From positions 1-64,000 of the forward strand of contig URXS01000001.1 of NCBI GenBank assembly GCA_900551885.1: DNA of 64,000 bases, read 5' to 3'. Position numbers and translations under genes: made by a program. The stretch comes from an uncultured Oscillibacter sp. GTDB lineage: Bacteria > Bacillota > Clostridia > Oscillospirales > Oscillospiraceae. Below, one piece after another: positions 59,525 through 64,000 of this stretch (position 1 is its first letter; the number at the start of each line of letters is the position of its first letter). A model generated the notes under the pieces. The model was not told the DNA's origin. It ran no database searches and saw only the letters and a program-made list of their open reading frames with translations.

Positions 59525-59719
59525 TCAATTTCCCGTAATCCCGTACTTTTCCAAAATCGGTCCACAGAGCGGGTCCTTCAGCAGATTCTTCACCTGACCA
59601 GGGGGCAGCGCCCCCAGCAGGACCATCAGATCATCGGCCTTCTCCGCGTTGGCCGCCACTGCCTTGTTATAGGTGACGATCCGCTCCAGCAGCTCAGGCC
59701 GTACCTTCTCCGGTTTCAT
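59525..59719 (-). CDS. Phage small soluble protein
   Basis: 64 residues (MKPEKVRPELLERIVTYNKA...). Helical. Its 5' part overlaps the next upstream gene by 26 bases. GGAGGA precedes the start within that overlap. Unknown function, possibly XkdX-like tail region gene. Confidence 0.6.
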   Translation of the reverse strand: MKPEKVRPELLERIVTYNKAVAANAEKADDLMVLLGALPPGQVKNLLKDPLCGPILEKYGITGN

Positions 59720-60080
59720 TGGCCGGTTCCTCCTCTCCCGTGTAGCCCGTCAGGATCAGGTCCAGGGCCTCGCCCAGCTCCGCCGTGTCCGCCTCCAGGG
59801 TGGTCACCCGCTGGTCAAGGGTAGGTGCCGGCTCTCCCGGTTCCTCCGGCTCCTCCGTCTGTTCTGCCTTCCACGCCTCCCATGCCTCCAGATTCGGCGT
59901 CACCGTCACGCTGGATTCCTCGATCTCCGGGTCCGGCTCCCGGGTGATGGTCACAAAGCCGTTGTACTGCACCAGCGTATCCGCCTGGCTGTCCGTCAAA
60001 GGCAGACAGCCGGGGAACGGATTGCTCCGAGGCGCCGGATAGGCCCCGGAGACGTTTGGTATCGATCTCACATACTGCAT
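59694..60080 (-). CDS. Phage tail-region protein, XkdW-like position
   Basis: 128 residues. N-terminal beta-like half (YVRSIPNVSGAYPAP) and an acidic, Pro-rich linker (EEPEEPGEPAPTLDQRV) followed by a coiled-coil tail. The place after the tail fibre genes is typical for chaperone-like tail proteins; no firm family assignment. Confidence 0.65.
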   Translation of the reverse strand: MQYVRSIPNVSGAYPAPRSNPFPGCLPLTDSQADTLVQYNGFVTITREPDPEIEESSVTVTPNLEAWEAWKAEQTEEPEEPGEPAPTLDQRVTTLEADTAELGEALDLILTGYTGEEEPANETGEGTA

Positions 60081-60095
60081 AGTGCTCCTCCTCTC

Positions 60096-61967
60096 TTATC
60101 CGAATGCGACCACGTCGTAAATGGCCCCAGCGGCGTTCATCTGGTTGGCCGCGTTGGTAGAATACCAGGTCACGCCGTCATTTTCCCACGCCACCGTCAA
60201 GGCCGCACTGCCATTCATTTCCACGGTTCCGGGCCGGACCATCAGGATGGTGGTCCCGGTGTTACCAGAGGTCACGAAAACCGCCTGGGGCTTGAATGGG
60301 ATTGCCAGCTCGTTCGGGTCACTACTCCCATAGGTGCCGGTGCCGGTATATCTCTCCACATAGATCTGTGCAGGAAATCCCATGACCTTATCCAGCGTCC
60401 GTCCGCCGGGCAGCCGCACACACTCCGCCAAGGTCTTGGGCCAGATGGTCTCTCCATTCTTGGTCAGTTCCGCCGGGCTCCCGGAGTTCGGGAAGGTCAT
60501 CTTATCCTTGTGATATGTCCATATCCGCACAGAGCTCACGATCCCGCTTGTGGTCTCCACACTGGCCTCGATTACGATGGTGCCCTCTCCGTTGACCAGA
60601 TCCAGAACCGGGATCGCTTCCGCCGTTCCGCTGACCACGTTGCCCTGGAAAATCAGCGCCCCATTGACCGTGGTCTTGACGCTGATCTGATTCCCAGTAT
60701 CCGTGCTGATGGTGTAGGGCACATCATTGATCAGGGTCCCCAGGTCTCCGTCCTGCCCGGAAATCACCAGGGCGCTGGCGGAAACCACCGGGATGGACGA
60801 ACTTGTTGAATACTCTCCAAATACTCCATCGGCGCCAGCTTTTACTCGATATTGAACGGAACTCCAACTTCCAGGTGTATCAGTGTAATTAACTGAACCT
60901 CCGCTGTAAATTTGAGTCCATTCTCCGTTGTCTGCCTTGCGTTCCAAAACAAAATCTGTTGATGCATCACTGGCCATCCACAAAATATTGATTTCCTGGC
61001 CTTGCATAATAATGCTTGGAACCGTCAGATTTTTAATAACATACGGCAGAATTGTAACAACACTACTGGTTACAAAAGAACTGGTAAATCCAGCACCAGT
61101 TGAGGCAATCTGATACTCCACTTCTGTCCATGTTGATAGTGCGATATCTTGATAAGAAGTATTTGTTCCCGTATAAACAGTTTGCCAGCTTCCACCATTG
61201 ACTCTGCGTTTAAGAATGTATCCGGTCTCGTTTGAGCCAACTCCCCATGATATCAGAATTGACGATCCGGCTGGAACAGGCGACGTTGGCACAGTAATAG
61301 ATGTGGGCTCTGATGGTGCGAAATCTGCTGTTATATTATTATTGTTGTCAACAATGAGATCTTTCGGGCACACTATCGTAGGACGAATCCCTTGACTAGA
61401 TGTTTTTGTCAACTCCGCTGGATCACCACTAGTTGTTATTGCGAAAGAATAAAACGTATATCTATCTGCGTTTACTTTTACTGGTGATCTCGTCCACCAT
61501 GCAGTAGCGTTATTGTTGTAGTAAGCAATTCTTTTACTTGATTGAGCTCCTGAGAAATAGTTCAACGTAGCTCCATCACTTGGAGCGTTGGAGTCACTTT
61601 TTCCGAGTTCTTTTAGACTTAAAACAAAGATTTTACATTCTAACCCGTTTGATCCTGATTTTACCGATGTTCCATTGAAATATGGTATTTTTACAGTGTT
61701 TATCACATTTTGAATGTCATCATCATATTTCGAGAACACGTTGTCTAGAAGGTATTGAGGAATCATACTTGTTGAATAGTCGTTATCCGCTGTCTCTCCA
61801 AACTTGTATTTGGAAAAAAGAGCATACCTTAAAAGCCAAGTTCCATCACAAGTTGTATGATAAATGCTTGACGGACGCCCTTGGTTAACGACAAGATAAG
61901 GTACACGAGTTCCTCCTTCATTTAAGTACAGAGTTGTACCAACAGACACATCGCCCAGTTTTTTCAT
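60096..61967 (-). CDS. Phage tail/adhesin protein with DUF6273-like and FN3-like domains
   Basis: 623 residues. Residues 1-about 215 look like DUF6273, a lectin/sulfatase-modifying-fold type domain (WWTRSPV and GIRPTIVCP). Two fibronectin-III-like repeats follow (about 225-310 and 315-400). The C-terminal about 130 residues form another beta domain. The gene's 5' two thirds (60.8-61.97 kb) is visibly more AT-rich than both neighbours, which suggests a swapped-in module. Likely the host-recognition protein. Confidence 0.78.
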   Translation of the reverse strand: MKKLGDVSVGTTLYLNEGGTRVPYLVVNQGRPSSIYHTTCDGTWLLRYALFSKYKFGETADNDYSTSMIPQYLLDNVFSKYDDDIQNVINTVKIPYFNGTSVKSGSNGLECKIFVLSLKELGKSDSNAPSDGATLNYFSGAQSSKRIAYYNNNATAWWTRSPVKVNADRYTFYSFAITTSGDPAELTKTSSQGIRPTIVCPKDLIVDNNNNITADFAPSEPTSITVPTSPVPAGSSILISWGVGSNETGYILKRRVNGGSWQTVYTGTNTSYQDIALSTWTEVEYQIASTGAGFTSSFVTSSVVTILPYVIKNLTVPSIIMQGQEINILWMASDASTDFVLERKADNGEWTQIYSGGSVNYTDTPGSWSSVQYRVKAGADGVFGEYSTSSSIPVVSASALVISGQDGDLGTLINDVPYTISTDTGNQISVKTTVNGALIFQGNVVSGTAEAIPVLDLVNGEGTIVIEASVETTSGIVSSVRIWTYHKDKMTFPNSGSPAELTKNGETIWPKTLAECVRLPGGRTLDKVMGFPAQIYVERYTGTGTYGSSDPNELAIPFKPQAVFVTSGNTGTTILMVRPGTVEMNGSAALTVAWENDGVTWYSTNAANQMNAAGAIYDVVAFG

Positions 61968-62623
61968 CAGATCACTCCCTCGTTATAGGTCACCTGGATG
62001 GTGGTGGTCACCATGGTCTCCCGGATGTCCGGGTGGGCGGTGGTGTCCTCGTTGTGGACCTTCACGGCATTGTCAGCAGCCCCAGCAGGATCGTAGTTCA
62101 TCTCTGGCAAATACTGCTCCGGTACCAGTCCGTCCTCCCCCAGGGGCGCCACGCCTCCCGGCGCGCCCTTTTCCACCAAGGGAATGAACACCAGGCCCTG
62201 GACGATCTCCCCGGTCACATTGGCGTCCCCCGAAAACTGGAGTTGGGTACCGAAAACGAACTCCCGCAACTGCTCCGTTGCCGCCTGGATGAGTTCCCCA
62301 TCCCCGAAAGCGTTGCCGTAGCACATCAGGATCTCCCCGGCCTCCGGGTCCTGGGCGAACAGTCCCAGCTCCTCAAAGGAGAAGGCCTCCCAGATCTCCT
62401 GGTTGGTGAACTGCCCCAGGATCAGGGCCTCCGTCCCCTGGTTTTCCACACTGGTGATGTCCAGGTACGCCACCGGCTCCACCAGGGCCGTCCGGTCCAG
62501 GCTGCTGCCGGCGGGCAGCGATCCCTTGCCGATCTGCCACCGGGTCACTGGCACGGCGTATCCCTCCGGAACCTTGGCCAGCAGCGCCGCCCCGGCGCTG
62601 GTCAGTACGATATTGGGAATCAT
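61967..62623 (-). CDS. Phage tail fibre protein
   Basis: 218 residues that begin MIPNIVLTSAGAALLAKVPEG, the start of phage tail-collar fibre proteins of the DUF3751 kind, with EAFSFEELGLFAQDPEAGEILMCYGNA and a C-terminal linker that would be followed by the receptor-binding part on the next chain. ATG 62623 (62803 is a shadow extension). It touches the adhesin gene with a one-base overlap. Confidence 0.82.
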   Translation of the reverse strand: MIPNIVLTSAGAALLAKVPEGYAVPVTRWQIGKGSLPAGSSLDRTALVEPVAYLDITSVENQGTEALILGQFTNQEIWEAFSFEELGLFAQDPEAGEILMCYGNAFGDGELIQAATEQLREFVFGTQLQFSGDANVTGEIVQGLVFIPLVEKGAPGGVAPLGEDGLVPEQYLPEMNYDPAGAADNAVKVHNEDTTAHPDIRETMVTTTIQVTYNEGVI

Positions 62624-63153
62624 GTGCAATCCACCTTCCAAATGATCTTGTCCCCCTGCCGGGGCAGGCACCCCACATACACCGGGCTTCCCCGGGTCTG
62701 CCGGTACCGGATGGCCCAGTCCAGATGGGCGGGCTTGAGCTCGTTGATGATGGACCGCAGCCCCGCCTCGTCGGCCACGGGCCCCACGGTGTCCGTGAAC
62801 CACACCTCGAAGAAGTAGTCGGCATAGTGCTCCGCCACCTCCACAGGGCTTTCGTCAAAGGCCTGGGCCACGCTTTGAATCTTCTCCACCGTGGTCATAC
62901 CCTGCCCCTTGATCTTGGCCAGAATGCGGCTGCGCCGCTGGGCCTCGGTCAGGGCCGGGTCATTGGGGATGCCGTAGGCCTCCTCCCACAGCTTCAGTCC
63001 CCACCCGCTGGTGGTGGAGGGGAACATCTGCTCCAGCGTGAAGTTCAGATCGCCCTGGGTCTGCTCCAGCAGGACCGTCAGCGCCCGCTGCAGCTCCTCG
63101 TCCTGGGGACTTCGTCCATAGTGCCGGGGCAGCTCCTGGATCAGCGGCCTCAT
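62620..63153 (-). CDS. YmfQ/DUF2313-like phage tail protein
   Basis: 177 residues: LIQELPRHYGRSPQDEELQRAL at the start and RIKAKI-like ILAKIKGQGMTTVEKIQ, which mark the DUF2313 family that sits between baseplate J and the fibre gene in Mu- and PBSX-like phages. Overlaps both neighbours by 4 bases. Confidence 0.83.
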   Translation of the reverse strand: MRPLIQELPRHYGRSPQDEELQRALTVLLEQTQGDLNFTLEQMFPSTTSGWGLKLWEEAYGIPNDPALTEAQRRSRILAKIKGQGMTTVEKIQSVAQAFDESPVEVAEHYADYFFEVWFTDTVGPVADEAGLRSIINELKPAHLDWAIRYRQTRGSPVYVGCLPRQGDKIIWKVDCT

Positions 63154-64000
63154 GTGACGCTCACCTCCCCCACGGTGGGCACGCTGCCCGCCGGGATGGT
63201 GATATCCACGGTTCCGCCGTTCACCGTCAGCGTGGTGAAGTTCTGCACCCCGTCGATGGTCAGCAGCAATGCCAGCACCCGGTTATAGTAGAGGGTGTAG
63301 GCTGTGTCCGATTCGGACACGTAGTAGATGGTCTGATACTTCTGCTGGATCAGGGTCTTGCAGTAGTCTGCAAGCCGGGCTTCCAGCTCCGCCCGGACCG
63401 CTTCCACCGTGGTGCCGGACACCACCACCGCCGCCGTTACCGAAATGGGCAGCTCCTCCGCCGCCTCCACGGTGATGGACGCCCCCACGGGGCGGTACTT
63501 CTGGATATTGGCCTCCACCGCCTCCAGGATCTCCTCCGAGGGAGCCTGGTAGTTGCTGTCCACGATGGTGACGCCCACGGTGCCCGGCCCGTCCGCCAGC
63601 TCCACCACCTTCACCTCGCCCACACCGGCCACCTCCAGACACCAGGCCCGGTAGTCCCAACCGTTGCCGCTGGTGTCCGGCCGCTTCCGGGCCTCGTCGA
63701 TGCGCTTATACAGGGCCTCGTCGCTCTCGGTGTCCGTGCCCCCCTGGGCCTGATCGTTTGAAAAGCCGTCAAGGCCCACCAGGTTCACGTACATCTTGGA
63801 AAGGCTGCCGGGAGCGATGTTGTAGGCGCTGCCCTCCTCCGCCGCCTCCAGCTCTCCCACGGCGGTGCCGCCGCTGCCAATGGTCACGCTGGAGAGCAGG
63901 TAGAACTCCAGCCCCGTGCCGGTGAGGAACCGGGTCCCGGCCCGGATCACGGTGCCTGCCGCGCCGGTGAAGGTCACGGAGCACCGGGCCTTGGTGCCGG
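63150..64000 (-). CDS. Phage baseplate J-like protein, 5' end outside window
   Basis: At least 283 residues, open to the edge (the GTG at 63977 is internal). Characteristic blocks: GAAGTVIRAGTRF, GGTDTESDEALYKRI, GNGWDYRAWCLEVAGVGEVKVVEL and YRPVGASITVEAAE. XkdT/gpJ-type wedge component of a contractile tail. It shows that the phage is myovirus-like. Confidence 0.9.
   Translation of the reverse strand, partial: GTKARCSVTFTGAAGTVIRAGTRFLTGTGLEFYLLSSVTIGSGGTAVGELEAAEEGSAYNIAPGSLSKMYVNLVGLDGFSNDQAQGGTDTESDEALYKRIDEARKRPDTSGNGWDYRAWCLEVAGVGEVKVVELADGPGTVGVTIVDSNYQAPSEEILEAVEANIQKYRPVGASITVEAAEELPISVTAAVVVSGTTVEAVRAELEARLADYCKTLIQQKYQTIYYVSESDTAYTLYYNRVLALLLTIDGVQNFTTLTVNGGTVDITIPAGSVPTVGEVSVT

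Larger units (their letters stand above)
56815..64000 (-). mobile_element. Prophage (contractile-tail type), right part outside window
   Basis: All genes from 56941 to the edge are on the minus strand with late-gene order, read from the right: baseplate J, YmfQ-like, tail fibre, tail/adhesin protein, small genes, holin, endolysin. The left boundary is the ssrA 3' fragment. Integrase, head and packaging genes would lie further right. Confidence 0.88.

Noticed and set aside
61400..61967. Diversity-generating retroelement target in the adhesin
   Set aside because: The lectin-like domain is N-terminal rather than C-terminal, and no reverse transcriptase or template repeat is visible in the window.
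1..64000. CRISPR array or cas genes
   Set aside because: No regularly spaced repeats and no Cas-like proteins were seen anywhere in the window.

Overview
The window reads as chromosome of a GC-rich, gut-type Firmicute of the Clostridia, most like the Oscillospiraceae (Oscillibacter / Dysosmobacter / Flavonifractor-like). The basis is AGGAGG ribosome sites, TTGACA/TATAAT promoters, a T-box leader, an Rrf2 and a DtxR regulator, an ECF-type S component and a split B12-dependent methionine synthase. No 16S or other firm taxonomic marker is present, so genus is inference. The right end (about 56.8 to 64 kb) is a prophage.

Layout. 0-0.6 kb: end of a membrane protein. 0.7-6.9 kb: molybdenum cofactor synthesis and molybdate uptake (moaA, moaC, MOSC, MoeA-like, modABC, mogA). 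7-9.1 kb: an Rrf2 regulator, a DtxR-like regulator, and a DUF4430 lipid- or membrane-anchored protein with an ECF transporter S component. 9.1-13.1 kb (minus): metF, a stand-alone MetH activation domain, and metH without that domain. 13.4-15.9 kb: an XRE-membrane regulator diverging from an ECF sigma factor and its probable anti-sigma partner. 16-18.7 kb: a MoxR AAA ATPase with a VWA protein. 19-20.6 kb: a PiT phosphate transporter with a PhoU-like DUF47 partner.

20.7-36 kb is the most unusual region. A LacI-family regulator sits beside two convergent transcripts that share one bidirectional terminator. The plus transcript carries three paralogous HAD proteins and a phosphoglycerate-mutase-like enzyme whose two halves are in swapped order (a circular permutation). 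The minus transcript carries a fused double permease, an ABC ATPase, a solute-binding lipoprotein, a small membrane protein and a fourth HAD. All four HADs have Gly in place of the second Asp of motif I. Nearly identical palindromes (core aaacgttt) lie just downstream of the promoters of both transcripts, of the LacI gene, and of a neighbouring heterodimeric ABC exporter. I infer one regulon for import and processing of a phosphorylated or phosphonate-type compound; the substrate cannot be read from sequence.

36-49.9 kb: branched-chain amino acid synthesis. leuACDB follows a T-box leader. An ilvB-ilvN-ilvB-ilvN-ilvC-ilvD run with a trailing DUF815 ATPase follows a candidate 46-codon leader peptide rich in Ile/Leu/Val and an attenuator hairpin. 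50-54.5 kb (minus): a lipoprotein, then a GntR(YtrA-type)-controlled ABC transporter operon. 54.8-56.4 kb: two small membrane proteins. 56.4-56.8 kb: an imperfect intergenic repeat pair. At 56.81 kb lies the 3' end of a tmRNA gene without its body, which marks a prophage attachment site. From there rightwards run endolysin, holin, small lysis-region genes, tail fibre, YmfQ-like and baseplate J genes of a contractile-tailed phage, cut by the window edge.
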